Source: Mariniflexile jejuense
GTDB lineage: Bacteria; Bacteroidota; Bacteroidia; Flavobacteriales; Flavobacteriaceae
Length of the DNA stretch: 64,000 bases
Direction: 5' to 3'
Assembly (NCBI RefSeq): GCF_042675665.1
Contig: NZ_JBHTJI010000001.1
Span: forward strand, 1,054,001-1,118,000
In this document: one piece after another, positions 42,380-50,877 of the stretch
Position numbering within the stretch: the stretch's first letter is position 1
How the letters are laid out: each line of letters opens with the position of its first letter
Notes under the pieces: generated by a model
Databases searched by the model: none
Seen by the model: only the letters and a program-made list of their open reading frames with translations
What the model was told of the DNA's origin: nothing
Program-made: the position numbers and the translations under genes

Positions 42380-42403
42380 AAAAAGGACAAAAATATCCTT
42401 TTT
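42380..42403. repeat. 8-8-8 inverted repeat before the nos promoter
   Basis: AAAAAGGA (42380-42387) and TCCTTTTT (42396-42403) with an 8-base spacer, directly abutting the CRP/FNR-like site. It may be another regulator site or a weak terminator. The rest of 42233-42379 shows nothing I can name. Confidence 0.35.
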
Positions 42404-42447
42404 ATGACTTTTGTCATATAATACCCCATGTTAGTCTTTTAAATTTG
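42404..42447 (+). promoter_or_regulatory. CRP/FNR-like site and promoter of the nos cluster
   Basis: ATGAC-TTTT-GTCAT at 42404-42417 is a perfect palindrome; TAAATTTG (TAnnTTTG) is at 42440-42447. The site centre lies 29.5 bases before the box, placing it near -42, the position of a class II activator. No good TTTG -33 is needed in that arrangement. The same geometry recurs at 52959-53002. Confidence 0.65.
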
Positions 42448-42469
42448 CTAGACTAAATTATTAAACCTT

Positions 42470-42970
42470 ATGAAAAAAGCATTAAAATTTTTAGCAGTAT
42501 TTATAGCAACACTACTTATAAGTTGTGGTGGTAAAGAAGAAAAGAAAAAAGAGGGTTTCTCATACGAAAAACAAGCTCCTACGGAAACTGTTGAAACAAC
42601 AACCGAAACTGTTCCTGCCTCAAAAAAAATAGATTTATCCAACAAAGGCATTGGCCCTGTTAAATCGGTTACTTTAAACGAAGCTATAGACCAAGCGTTG
42701 GCTACACATGGTGCTAATGTTTATAAACAAATGTGTACTGCTTGCCACAGACCTGATAAAAAATTTATTGGTCCTGCTCCTATTGGAATTTTAGAACGCA
42801 GAACACCAGAATGGGTAATGAATATGATTTTGAATCCTGACGAAATGGTTCAAAACGATCCTTTAGCTAAAGAACTTCTTATTGAATTTAATGGCTCACC
42901 TATGGCTAACCAAAACTTAACAGAAGCTGATACTAGAGCTGTATTAGAATACTTTAGAACATTAAAATAA
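42470..42970 (+). CDS. Monoheme cytochrome c lipoprotein
   Basis: 166 residues. Lipoprotein signal with C19 (TLLISC), a Lys/Glu/Thr-rich linker, then one class I cytochrome c domain with C89-T-A-C92-H93 and a candidate Met axial ligand in GSPMANQ. First gene of the nos cluster, 6 bases before the fasciclin gene. It probably delivers electrons to NosZ, since nosR, nosG, nosH and nosC are not in the window; that role is inference. Confidence 0.9.
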   Translation: MKKALKFLAVFIATLLISCGGKEEKKKEGFSYEKQAPTETVETTTETVPASKKIDLSNKGIGPVKSVTLNEAIDQALATHGANVYKQMCTACHRPDKKFIGPAPIGILERRTPEWVMNMILNPDEMVQNDPLAKELLIEFNGSPMANQNLTEADTRAVLEYFRTLK

Positions 42971-42975
42971 CAACT

Positions 42976-43539
42976 ATGAAATCTATAAATTTAATATTTA
43001 CCGCTTTATTATTTATAGCATCCACGTCTTGTAAAAACGAAACAAAAGAAGCTACAAGCACTTTAGAAACCACCACTAAAGCTAATGAAAAAACAGGTCA
43101 AGCATTTATAAGTGATGATGAAAGCAAACCAACTGTTTTAAGCATTGCCATAAACTCTAAAGACCATACAACTTTAGTAGCCGCAGTACAAGCCGCCCAA
43201 TTAGAAAATGCTTTAGTAAATGCAGGACCTTTAATGGTTTTTGCGCCAACTAATGAAGCGTTTGCAGCCTTACCAGCTGGAACCGTTGAAAATTTATTAA
43301 AACCTGAAAACAAAGATGCCTTAGCTAACATTTTAAAATACCATGTTACACCTGGTAATTATTCAAAAGAATTTTTAAAGAAATTTAAAAAATTAGGACA
43401 GGCTAACAACGGTTATGTAACTATAGAAGTTGTAGATGGTGAACCTTTAATTGGAGGTGCCAAAATTATAGCTAGCATTCCTGCGGGCAATGGTATTGTG
43501 CATGTAATTGACAAAGTTTTATTACCACCAACAGAATAA
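42976..43539 (+). CDS. Fasciclin-domain lipoprotein
   Basis: 187 residues. Lipoprotein signal (FIASTSC, C19), a low-complexity linker, then one FAS1 domain (about 55-187) with LVAAVQAAQLENAL, MVFAPTNEAFAALP, LKYHVTPG and NGIVHVIDKVLLP. FAS1 domains mediate adhesion or binding. Its place between the cytochrome and nosZ suggests a helper of the N2O reductase in the periplasm; I know of no tested role. Confidence 0.88.
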   Translation: MKSINLIFTALLFIASTSCKNETKEATSTLETTTKANEKTGQAFISDDESKPTVLSIAINSKDHTTLVAAVQAAQLENALVNAGPLMVFAPTNEAFAALPAGTVENLLKPENKDALANILKYHVTPGNYSKEFLKKFKKLGQANNGYVTIEVVDGEPLIGGAKIIASIPAGNGIVHVIDKVLLPPTE

Positions 43540-43565
43540 TACACGACTAACTAAATTATAAAAAA

Positions 43566-45527
43566 ATGAAAAAATTATTAAAATTAACATTGGCACTTTT
43601 AAGTGTTTTTACAGCCTTTACAAGTTGTAATAACTCAGAAAAAAAATCTGGAGCTTTAGCTGGCAATGTTGCTGAAAAAGTTTACGTTGCACCTGGACAA
43701 CACGATGAATTTTACGCCTTTATCTCTGGTGGTTTTAGCGGACAGCTTTCTGTTTACGGACTACCATCAGGCAGATTATTTAAAGTAATACCAGTATTTT
43801 CTCAAGATCCAGAAAAAGCATACGGCTACAACGAAGAAACCAAACCTATGCTAAATACATCACATGGTTTTGTGCCTTGGGATGATGCACATCACCCTGA
43901 TATTTCGCAAACCGCAGGTGTTATAGATGGCAGATGGGTGTTTATTAACGGAAATAACACACCACGTATTGCGAAAATAGATTTATCTACATTTGAAACT
44001 ACCGAAATTATTGAAATTCCTAATAGTGCCGGAAACCACAGCTCTTCATTTGTAACAGAAAATACCGAGTATGTGGTAGCTGGAACTCGATTTTCAGTAC
44101 CTATTCCTCAAAAAGACATGCCTATAAAAGATTATAAAGGCAATTTTAAAGGCTCATTATCTTTTATATCGGTAGACAAAGAGCATGGCAATATGGATAT
44201 CAAATTCCAAATAATTATGCCTGGTTTTGATTATGATTTATCGCATCCTGGACGCGGAAAATCACATGGCTGGTTTTTTTTCACAACATATAATACTGAA
44301 GAAGCTAGTACGCTTTTAGAAGTAAATGCGTCACAAAACGACAAAGACTTTATTGCAGCTGTTAACTGGAAAAAAATAGAGGAATACGTAAACAACGGTG
44401 GTGGCACCATGATGCCAGCAAATTACGCGCATAATGTGTATGATGAAACAACACATACTGCAACTTCAACCATGAAAAAAGAAGTTCGCATAGTAAATCC
44501 ATTAGATGTTCCTGGTGCTGTTTATTTATTACCTACTCCAAAATCACCTCATGGTTGCGATGTAGACCCAACTGGCGAATACATTGTTGGTAATGGTAAA
44601 TTATCAGCTAACCTAACCGTACATTCTTTCACTAAAATGCTAAAAGCTATTGAAAACAAAAAATTTGCTGGTGATGCATATGGTATTCCAATTTTAAACT
44701 TTGAAGATGTTTTAGCTGGTTCTGTAGTGCAACCTGGTTTAGGTCCATTACATACAGAATTTGATGGAAAAGGAAATGCTTACACAACGTTCTTTATTTC
44801 ATCGGAAGTTGTAAAATGGAAATTAGGCACTTGGGAAGTACTTGACAGACAACCTTGTTACTACTCTGTAGGTCATTTAATGATTCCTGGAGGAAATTCA
44901 GCAAAACCTTTTGGAAAATATGTGGTAGCCATGAACAAAATCACCAAAGACCGTTATTTACCAACTGGTCCAGAGGTAACACAATCCGCACAATTATATG
45001 ATATTTCTGGAGATAAAATGGAACTATTATTAGATTTTCCTACCATTGGCGAACCACATTACGCCGCTGGTTGTCCTGCTGATTTAATAAAACCGCGTTC
45101 AAAAAAGATTTTCAATTTAAAAGACAACAAACACCCTTATGCTGCAAAAAGTGAAGCTGAAACTAAAGTTGTTAGAAATGGAAATATTGTTCATGTAAAC
45201 ATGACCATGATACGAAGTCATTTTTCACCAGATAATATTGAAGGCATAAAAGTTGGTGATAAAGTATATTTCCACGTAACAAATTTAGAGCAAGATTATG
45301 ATGTACCTCACGGAATTAGTATGATTGGAGCTAATACCTCTGAACTACTAATAATGCCAGGACAAACAGAAACCTTCCTTTGGGAACCAAAACAAGTTGG
45401 TGTTTGGCCATTTTATTGTACCGATTTCTGCTCAGCATTACATCAAGAAATGCAAGGTTATGTACGTGTATCGGCCTCAAATGCTTCTACACCTTTAAAA
45501 TGGTCGCTTGGTGAAGATATTGAATAA
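43566..45527 (+). CDS. nosZ: Nitrous-oxide reductase (clade II, Sec-type)
   Basis: 653 residues. It reduces N2O to N2 in the periplasm. The N terminus is a lipoprotein-type Sec signal (lipobox FTSC, C21) without a twin-arginine motif, as in clade II enzymes. The beta-propeller carries CuZ histidines, including H109-H110 in DDAHHPDIS and those of AGNHSSSF, SPHGCDVDPTGEY and LGPLHTEFDGKGN. The cupredoxin domain has the CuA ligands C618, C622, H626 and M629 (CTDFCSALHQEM). All key residues are present, so it looks active. Preceded by cytochrome c and fasciclin, followed by two hairpins. Confidence 0.96.
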   Translation: MKKLLKLTLALLSVFTAFTSCNNSEKKSGALAGNVAEKVYVAPGQHDEFYAFISGGFSGQLSVYGLPSGRLFKVIPVFSQDPEKAYGYNEETKPMLNTSHGFVPWDDAHHPDISQTAGVIDGRWVFINGNNTPRIAKIDLSTFETTEIIEIPNSAGNHSSSFVTENTEYVVAGTRFSVPIPQKDMPIKDYKGNFKGSLSFISVDKEHGNMDIKFQIIMPGFDYDLSHPGRGKSHGWFFFTTYNTEEASTLLEVNASQNDKDFIAAVNWKKIEEYVNNGGGTMMPANYAHNVYDETTHTATSTMKKEVRIVNPLDVPGAVYLLPTPKSPHGCDVDPTGEYIVGNGKLSANLTVHSFTKMLKAIENKKFAGDAYGIPILNFEDVLAGSVVQPGLGPLHTEFDGKGNAYTTFFISSEVVKWKLGTWEVLDRQPCYYSVGHLMIPGGNSAKPFGKYVVAMNKITKDRYLPTGPEVTQSAQLYDISGDKMELLLDFPTIGEPHYAAGCPADLIKPRSKKIFNLKDNKHPYAAKSEAETKVVRNGNIVHVNMTMIRSHFSPDNIEGIKVGDKVYFHVTNLEQDYDVPHGISMIGANTSELLIMPGQTETFLWEPKQVGVWPFYCTDFCSALHQEMQGYVRVSASNASTPLKWSLGEDIE

Positions 45528-45535
45528 TTAAAAAA

Positions 45536-45606
45536 AGGGAAATTTTGTTTTAGTGTTTATTTCCCTATTAAGGCGAGGGTTGCATTTCGCTCTCGCCTTT
45601 GTTTTT
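45536..45606 (+). terminator. Two hairpins after nosZ (partial terminator)
   Basis: AGGGAAAT/ATTTCCCT at 45536-45543 and 45559-45566, then AAGGCGAG/CTCGCCTT at 45570-45577 and 45592-45599 followed by TGTTTTT. Placed inside the cluster they may lower expression of the downstream maturation genes relative to nosZ. Confidence 0.6.
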
Positions 45607-45633
45607 AAAACGCTATAACTAAATCATTTTCTC

Positions 45634-46221
45634 ATGAAAAAGTCAAAAATAATTATGCTAATTGCGGCTTTATTGCCACTAGGACTTTTCTTTTTTCCTC
45701 TTTGGAAAATAACATTAGAAGCACCACAATACCCAACGCCACTGGGCATGTATATTCACATTAATGATTTTTCTGATGCTAATCCCTTCGATATTAAAAA
45801 CATCAATTTAATGAACCATTATGTTGGCATGAAATACATTCCAGATGCGATTCCAGAATTCAAAATTTTTCCCATTGGTATTCTTATTACGTCGTCTATT
45901 GGCTTACTTATAGGTTTTTTTGGTAATTACAAATGGTTTTTAGCTTGGTTTATTTTAATGGTTGTTGTAAGTGCAGCAGGTATGTACGATTTTTATTTAT
46001 GGGAACATGATTATGGGCATAATTTAGATCCTAAAGCCATTTTAAAATTCACAAATCCAGATGGTACACAAATGGGTTTTCAACCACCTATGTTGGGTTC
46101 AAAAGATATTTTAAACTTTAAAGCTCATTCCTATCCACGTTTGGGTGCGCTATTTTTATTCTTAGGCATTGTAACTTCTTTTGTTGCATTCATTGTTGGA
46201 AAAAAACAAACTAAAAAATAG
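45634..46221 (+). CDS. Membrane protein of the nos cluster
   Basis: 195 residues with about four hydrophobic segments (7-27, 80-98, 100-122 and 168-190) and an extracytoplasmic loop with APQYPTPLGMYIHIND and YLWEHDYGHNLDPKA. I recognise no named domain. Directly after nosZ it occupies the place of nosB, an unassigned membrane gene of other clade II clusters, but homology is not shown. The His/Asp-rich loop could touch copper or the cupredoxin. Next to nosL. Confidence 0.7.
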   Translation: MKKSKIIMLIAALLPLGLFFFPLWKITLEAPQYPTPLGMYIHINDFSDANPFDIKNINLMNHYVGMKYIPDAIPEFKIFPIGILITSSIGLLIGFFGNYKWFLAWFILMVVVSAAGMYDFYLWEHDYGHNLDPKAILKFTNPDGTQMGFQPPMLGSKDILNFKAHSYPRLGALFLFLGIVTSFVAFIVGKKQTKK

Positions 46222-46270
46222 ATTTTATGTAAAAGTTACAAAACAAATCCACTAAAAAAACACTAAAGAC

Positions 46271-46708
46271 ATGCAAACACTAAAATACGTTTCTATTATC
46301 ATATTGCTGCCATTATTATCTGGTTGCAATACATCACCACAACCAATAAACTACGGAATAGATGGTTGCCATTATTGCAAAATGACCATTGTAGATAAGG
46401 TACACGCTGCAGAAATTGTTACTAAAAAAGGCAAAGCGTATAAATTTGACGCAACAGAATGTATGGTTCATTTTTTAGATGAATTTAACACCAATGATAT
46501 TAAACTTTACCTATCAAATAACTATATAGAACCAACTGTGTTTATTGATGCTACAAAAGCAACATTTCTAATTTCTGAAAATATCCCAAGTCCAATGGGT
46601 GCTTTTTTATCAGCTTTTAAAACTAAAGAAGATGCTGTAAAAATTCAAACCAAAAAGGGTGGAAATTTATATTCTTGGGAAACACTACTAGCACATTTAA
46701 AAAACTAG
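46271..46708 (+). CDS. nosL: Copper chaperone lipoprotein NosL
   Basis: 145 residues. Lipoprotein signal with C19 (LLSGC), then the copper motif C33-H-Y-C36-K-M38 and DATECMVHFL. NosL binds Cu(I) in the periplasm and is needed to build the copper sites of NosZ. It is 5 bases before nosD. Confidence 0.92.
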   Translation: MQTLKYVSIIILLPLLSGCNTSPQPINYGIDGCHYCKMTIVDKVHAAEIVTKKGKAYKFDATECMVHFLDEFNTNDIKLYLSNNYIEPTVFIDATKATFLISENIPSPMGAFLSAFKTKEDAVKIQTKKGGNLYSWETLLAHLKN

Positions 46709-46712
46709 TACC

Positions 46713-47948
46713 ATGAACAAAATAAGGGTTTTTATATTAGTCATTTTAATGGCCTGTAGTAGTTATGCTCAAAAAATTGAAGTGTGCAAAAACTGCACAA
46801 CCTCAACTTTAAAAAAAGCCATAGCTATTGCTAAAGATTTTGATACCATTATAGTAAAAAAAGGCACATACAAAGAACATGATATCCTAATAAATAAACC
46901 CTTAACAATTATCGGGAAAAACTACCCAGTAATTGATGGTGAATTAAAAGGAGAAATAATAACAGTTATTGCAAATAACGTATCGGTTGATGGACTTTTT
47001 ATAGTAAATGTTGGCACCAGCTACACACAAGATTATGCTGCGATTAGAGTAAAAAGAAGCAAACATTTCACTATTAAAAACTTAGTTTTAGAAAAATTAT
47101 TCTTTGGCATTTATATTGAAAAATCAAGTTATGGGAACGTATATCATAACAAAATAATAGGTGATGCTGTTCAAGAATACAACTCTGGCAATGGCATTCA
47201 ACTATGGTACAGCAACCATATTAATATTGAACACAATTATGTTGAACATGTGCGCGATGGTATTTATCTTGAATTTTCTGATGATTGTATTATTAAAAAC
47301 AATGTAAGTGCCGAAAACTTACGGTATGGTTTACACTTTATGTTTTCGCACAGAGATGTGTATCGTGATAACACCTTTGAAAACAATGGCGCAGGTGTAG
47401 CTGTTATGTTTTCAAAAAACATAAAAATGTTGAATAACACTTTTAAAGAAAATTGGGGAACAGCTTCATACGGCATGCTTTTAAAAGAAATAAATGATGC
47501 TGAAATTACAGGAAACACATTTAAAGAAAACACTGTAGGTATTAATATTGAAGGCTCAAACCGAGTAACTTACAAAAACAACAATTTCATTAATAATGGT
47601 TGGGCTATTAAAGTACGAGGTGCATGCTATACCAATAGTTTTTTAGAGAATAATTTCTTGTATAATTCTTTTGATGTATCGTATAACAGTAACGTGAACG
47701 ATAATATTTTCAACAAAAATTATTGGAGCAACTACACAGGTTATGATTTGGACAAAAATGGTATTGGCGATGTACCATATAGGCCCGTAAAACTGTTTTC
47801 TTACATCGTTAACAAAACGCCAGAAACTATCATTTTAATGCGAAGCTTGTTTATAGACATTATTGATTTTTCAGAAAAAGTATCACCTGTTTTCACACCA
47901 AATAATTTATTAGACCACCAACCTTCAATAAAAAAAATAACATGGTAA
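46713..47948 (+). CDS. nosD: NosD, periplasmic maturation factor
   Basis: 411 residues. Signal peptide ending SSYAQ, then a right-handed beta-helix of CASH/NosD repeats (for example NGIQLWYSNHINIEHNYVE, DGIYLEFSDDCIIKNN, GVAVMFSKNIKML, GMLLKEINDAEITGN) and the family end NYWSNYTGYDLDKNGIGDVPY. It works with the NosFY ABC exporter in assembling CuZ. The stop overlaps the nosF start by 7 bases. Confidence 0.95.
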   Translation: MNKIRVFILVILMACSSYAQKIEVCKNCTTSTLKKAIAIAKDFDTIIVKKGTYKEHDILINKPLTIIGKNYPVIDGELKGEIITVIANNVSVDGLFIVNVGTSYTQDYAAIRVKRSKHFTIKNLVLEKLFFGIYIEKSSYGNVYHNKIIGDAVQEYNSGNGIQLWYSNHINIEHNYVEHVRDGIYLEFSDDCIIKNNVSAENLRYGLHFMFSHRDVYRDNTFENNGAGVAVMFSKNIKMLNNTFKENWGTASYGMLLKEINDAEITGNTFKENTVGINIEGSNRVTYKNNNFINNGWAIKVRGACYTNSFLENNFLYNSFDVSYNSNVNDNIFNKNYWSNYTGYDLDKNGIGDVPYRPVKLFSYIVNKTPETIILMRSLFIDIIDFSEKVSPVFTPNNLLDHQPSIKKITW

Positions 47949-48649
47949 GTATTCAAAATTTACATAAAGCTTTTGGCAAAAACCAAGTATTAAGTGGTGT
48001 TGATTTAGCTATAAAAGAAGGTGGAATTTTTGCTGTTTTAGGTCCAAATGGTTCTGGAAAAACAACGTTAATCAAATCTATTTTAGGTATGGTTGTTCCA
48101 AATAAAGGTACTATTTCCATCAACAATCAAAACATAAAAAACAATTCAAATTATAGGTGTCAAATAGATTATTTACCACAAATAGCCAATTTTCCAAATA
48201 ATTTAAAGGTGAAAGAATTAATTAAAATGATTAAGGATTTACGTGGAAAAACCAATGAAGATGAACACTTAATTGAATTATTTAAACTCCAACCATTTTT
48301 AGATAAAAAATTAGGAACACTTTCTGGCGGAACGAAACAAAAAGTGAATTTGGTACTAACCTTCATGTTTAATAGTCCGTTAATTATTCTTGACGAACCA
48401 ACTTCTGGTTTAGATCCTATTTCACTTATTCGATTGAAAGATTTAATTCAAACCGAAAAAGCCAAAGGAAAAACTATTTTAATAACCTCACATATTATGA
48501 GTTTTGTTGAAGAAGTTTCAGATGAAATTGTTTTTCTACTAGAAGGAAAAATTTACTTTAAAGGCAGTATTTCAGAATTAAAAACAAAAACAAATCAACC
48601 CGATTTTGAACATGCCATTGCATCAATTTTAACCGAAAATCATGCTTAA
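47942..48649 (+). CDS. nosF: NosF, ABC transporter ATP-binding protein
   Basis: 235 residues. Walker A GPNGSGKTT, Q-loop region around YLPQ, signature LSGGTKQK and Walker B LIILDEPTSGLDP, followed by the H-loop TSH. With NosY it forms the exporter that supports CuZ assembly. It overlaps nosD by 7 bases and nosY by 8 bases. Confidence 0.95.
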   Translation: MVSIQNLHKAFGKNQVLSGVDLAIKEGGIFAVLGPNGSGKTTLIKSILGMVVPNKGTISINNQNIKNNSNYRCQIDYLPQIANFPNNLKVKELIKMIKDLRGKTNEDEHLIELFKLQPFLDKKLGTLSGGTKQKVNLVLTFMFNSPLIILDEPTSGLDPISLIRLKDLIQTEKAKGKTILITSHIMSFVEEVSDEIVFLLEGKIYFKGSISELKTKTNQPDFEHAIASILTENHA

Positions 48650-49424
48650 AATATTAAAATATAGTTTTTACGATTTAATGCGAAGCCGCTGGAGTTACGT
48701 GTATTTTGCATTCTATTTATTACTGGGTGTTGTGTTGTTATTTTTAAATAACGATTTATCAAAAGCTGTTATTACCTTAATGAACATCATCATCATTCTT
48801 GTGCCTTTAATAGGAACTATTTTTGGTGTGATGTACTATTACAATTCTAAAGAATTTACCGAATTATTATTGGCACAACCACTTAAACGCTCATCAATAT
48901 TTTTAGGTCAATATTTGGGCGTAGCTTTATCCTTATCTATGAGTTTAATTTTAGGTTTAGGTTTACCTTTTGTGTTTTACGGATTATTTAAAAGTGCTGC
49001 CATTTGGGATTTTTCTCTGCTACTTATTACTGGCATTTTTTTAACCCTAATATTCACAGCTTTGGCTTTTAATATTGCACTTTCAAACGAAAATAAAATT
49101 AAAGGCTTTGGCTATGCTATTTTAATGTGGCTATTTTTAGGTATTATTTACGACGGCATCTTTTTAATGTCGCTAATCTTGTTCGAAGATTATCCGTTGG
49201 ATAAAGTCTCATTAATTGGCACCATACTAAATCCTATAGATTTATCAAGAACACTCATTCTTTTAAAGTTAGATATTTCGGCATTATTGGGTTATACTGG
49301 TGCTGTTTTTAAACAATTTTTTGGAACAGTATTAGGACTTATCATATCCTTTATAGCCTTATTATTATGGGTGGTTTTTCCTGTATTAAGCATCCTATTA
49401 AAATCAAAAAAGAAAGATTTTTAA
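48642..49424 (+). CDS. nosY: NosY, ABC transporter permease
   Basis: 260 residues with six membrane helices, as in ABC-2 type permeases (about 18-36, 40-62, 92-118, 125-150, 160-182 and 228-252). It overlaps nosF, so the two are translated together. Membrane half of the NosFY complex. Confidence 0.92.
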   Translation: MLKILKYSFYDLMRSRWSYVYFAFYLLLGVVLLFLNNDLSKAVITLMNIIIILVPLIGTIFGVMYYYNSKEFTELLLAQPLKRSSIFLGQYLGVALSLSMSLILGLGLPFVFYGLFKSAAIWDFSLLLITGIFLTLIFTALAFNIALSNENKIKGFGYAILMWLFLGIIYDGIFLMSLILFEDYPLDKVSLIGTILNPIDLSRTLILLKLDISALLGYTGAVFKQFFGTVLGLIISFIALLLWVVFPVLSILLKSKKKDF

Positions 49425-49484
49425 TCATTATGAATTTTGATATTTATCATAACAAAAACGAAAATTTATACTTAATTTCGCCGC

Positions 49485-49880
49485 ATGATTTCAGCAATAG
49501 CTAATAAAATAACAGCATTTGTATTAGTTTTTATATTATTTGCACATAATATAAATACGCTTGCTATTATTGGCGATTTTATTGTTAATCAAGAGTTTAT
49601 TGCAAAAACCTTGTGTATTCAAAAAGAAAACCAACAAGGTTGTAATGGTAAATGTCAATTAATGAAAGAATTAAAAGATAGTGAACCAGACTCAAAAAGT
49701 ACCATTCCTGTTAAAGAAACCAGACGCTTTTCATTAGATGCCTTTTGTTTTTTTAATATTAAAAACCCTGAAAGTAATTCCTTTTTTAGTAAAAAATCTC
49801 ATTCTAATATAAATGTGTATTCTACAAATATCGTAACTGCCTATTTCGATATTGATACGCCACCTCCTATTTCTTGCTGA
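49485..49880 (+). CDS. Small exported protein with a C-x-GKC motif
   Basis: 131 residues. N-terminal hydrophobic segment (about 8-28), then KTLCIQKENQQGCNGKCQLMKEL with three cysteines. I recall similar short proteins with CNGKC beside TonB receptors in Bacteroidota, but know no function. The cysteines suit copper binding, which fits its place between nosY and the copper-type lipoprotein and receptor. Whether the hydrophobic segment is cleaved is unclear. Confidence 0.7.
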   Translation: MISAIANKITAFVLVFILFAHNINTLAIIGDFIVNQEFIAKTLCIQKENQQGCNGKCQLMKELKDSEPDSKSTIPVKETRRFSLDAFCFFNIKNPESNSFFSKKSHSNINVYSTNIVTAYFDIDTPPPISC

Positions 49881-49965
49881 TTTTCAAATCGTTAAATTTT
49901 GAAAGCGTTCCTATTATTAATTTTTAGGAACACTATCTCCTATTGTTTAATATTAAAAAATCAAC

Positions 49966-50808
49966 ATGAAACTAAAAAATTTAGTATTCGTACTATGCAT
50001 GTCTTTTGCTGTTTTATCATGTACAACCGAAGACAACGAAACAGAAATAAATGAAGTTGAAGGACTTACAATGGTTCAAGAACTATCAAACAACACACAT
50101 ACAATCGAACTTTTCAATGCAAATGGCAAATTTTTAACTGGTTACAATGCCATAAGCATTCGTCTGAAAGACAAGGTTTCAAACACCTATATTGAAAACG
50201 CTTCTATTACATGGAATCCGGTAATGCAAATGCCTACAATGCAACATTCTTGCCCAAAATCTACTATCATAAAAGCTAAAGGAAAAACAACGGTTTATGA
50301 TGGTTTTATTATTTACCAAATGGCAAATTTAGATGGCACTGGTTGGTCGCTAACTGTAAACTATACCATTAATGATGTTGCATATTCTGTAACAGACACC
50401 ATTACTGTAATGCAAGCAGAAAACCAAAATGTTACCACTTTTACCGGCAGTGATAGTAAACGCTATATTATAGCTTTAATTGACCCAAAAGCACCAAAAA
50501 TAGCCATAAACAAACTAAAAGTTGGCTTATTTAAAATGGAAACCATGATGTCTTTTCCTGTGGTTGAAAACTACACTATAACATTAGACCCAAGAATGCC
50601 TAGTATGGGAAATCACAGTTCGCCAAACAATACCAATTTAACATATAATAGTGAAGACACAATGTATCATGGCGATTTATCATTAACCATGACGGGCTAT
50701 TGGGTACTTAATTTAAAGTTACTTAATGCTCAAAATGAAGTTTTAAAAGGTGAAGCTGTAACTGCCGAAAACATACAAAGTTCGTTGTATTTAGAACTTG
50801 AATTTTAG
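49966..50808 (+). CDS. Met/His-rich lipoprotein, probably copper binding
   Basis: 280 residues. Lipoprotein signal with C19 (AVLSC). The mature part seems to have two related beta modules. The first carries PVMQMPTMQHSCPK (about 83-96), the second DPRMPSMGNHSSPNN and MYHGDLSLTMTGYWVLNLKL. Clusters of Met and His, and the GYW end, resemble YtkA/FixH-type copper-related domains. It lies between the C-x-GKC protein and the TonB receptor, so a role in copper uptake for NosZ is a good guess. Confidence 0.75.
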   Translation: MKLKNLVFVLCMSFAVLSCTTEDNETEINEVEGLTMVQELSNNTHTIELFNANGKFLTGYNAISIRLKDKVSNTYIENASITWNPVMQMPTMQHSCPKSTIIKAKGKTTVYDGFIIYQMANLDGTGWSLTVNYTINDVAYSVTDTITVMQAENQNVTTFTGSDSKRYIIALIDPKAPKIAINKLKVGLFKMETMMSFPVVENYTITLDPRMPSMGNHSSPNNTNLTYNSEDTMYHGDLSLTMTGYWVLNLKLLNAQNEVLKGEAVTAENIQSSLYLELEF

Positions 50809-50824
50809 GTTCTTTTTTATTCAT

Positions 50825-50863
50825 AACAAACACATTAATTCAGTAATTTTTAATGTGTTTGTT
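50825..50863. repeat. 14-bp perfect inverted repeat before the receptor gene
   Basis: AACAAACACATTAA (50825-50838) and TTAATGTGTTTGTT (50850-50863) with an 11-base spacer. Only a weak T-rich stretch follows. It could be an attenuator, an mRNA stabiliser or a binding site controlling the receptor. Confidence 0.55.
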
Positions 50864-50877
50864 CTAAAATTTTTAAA

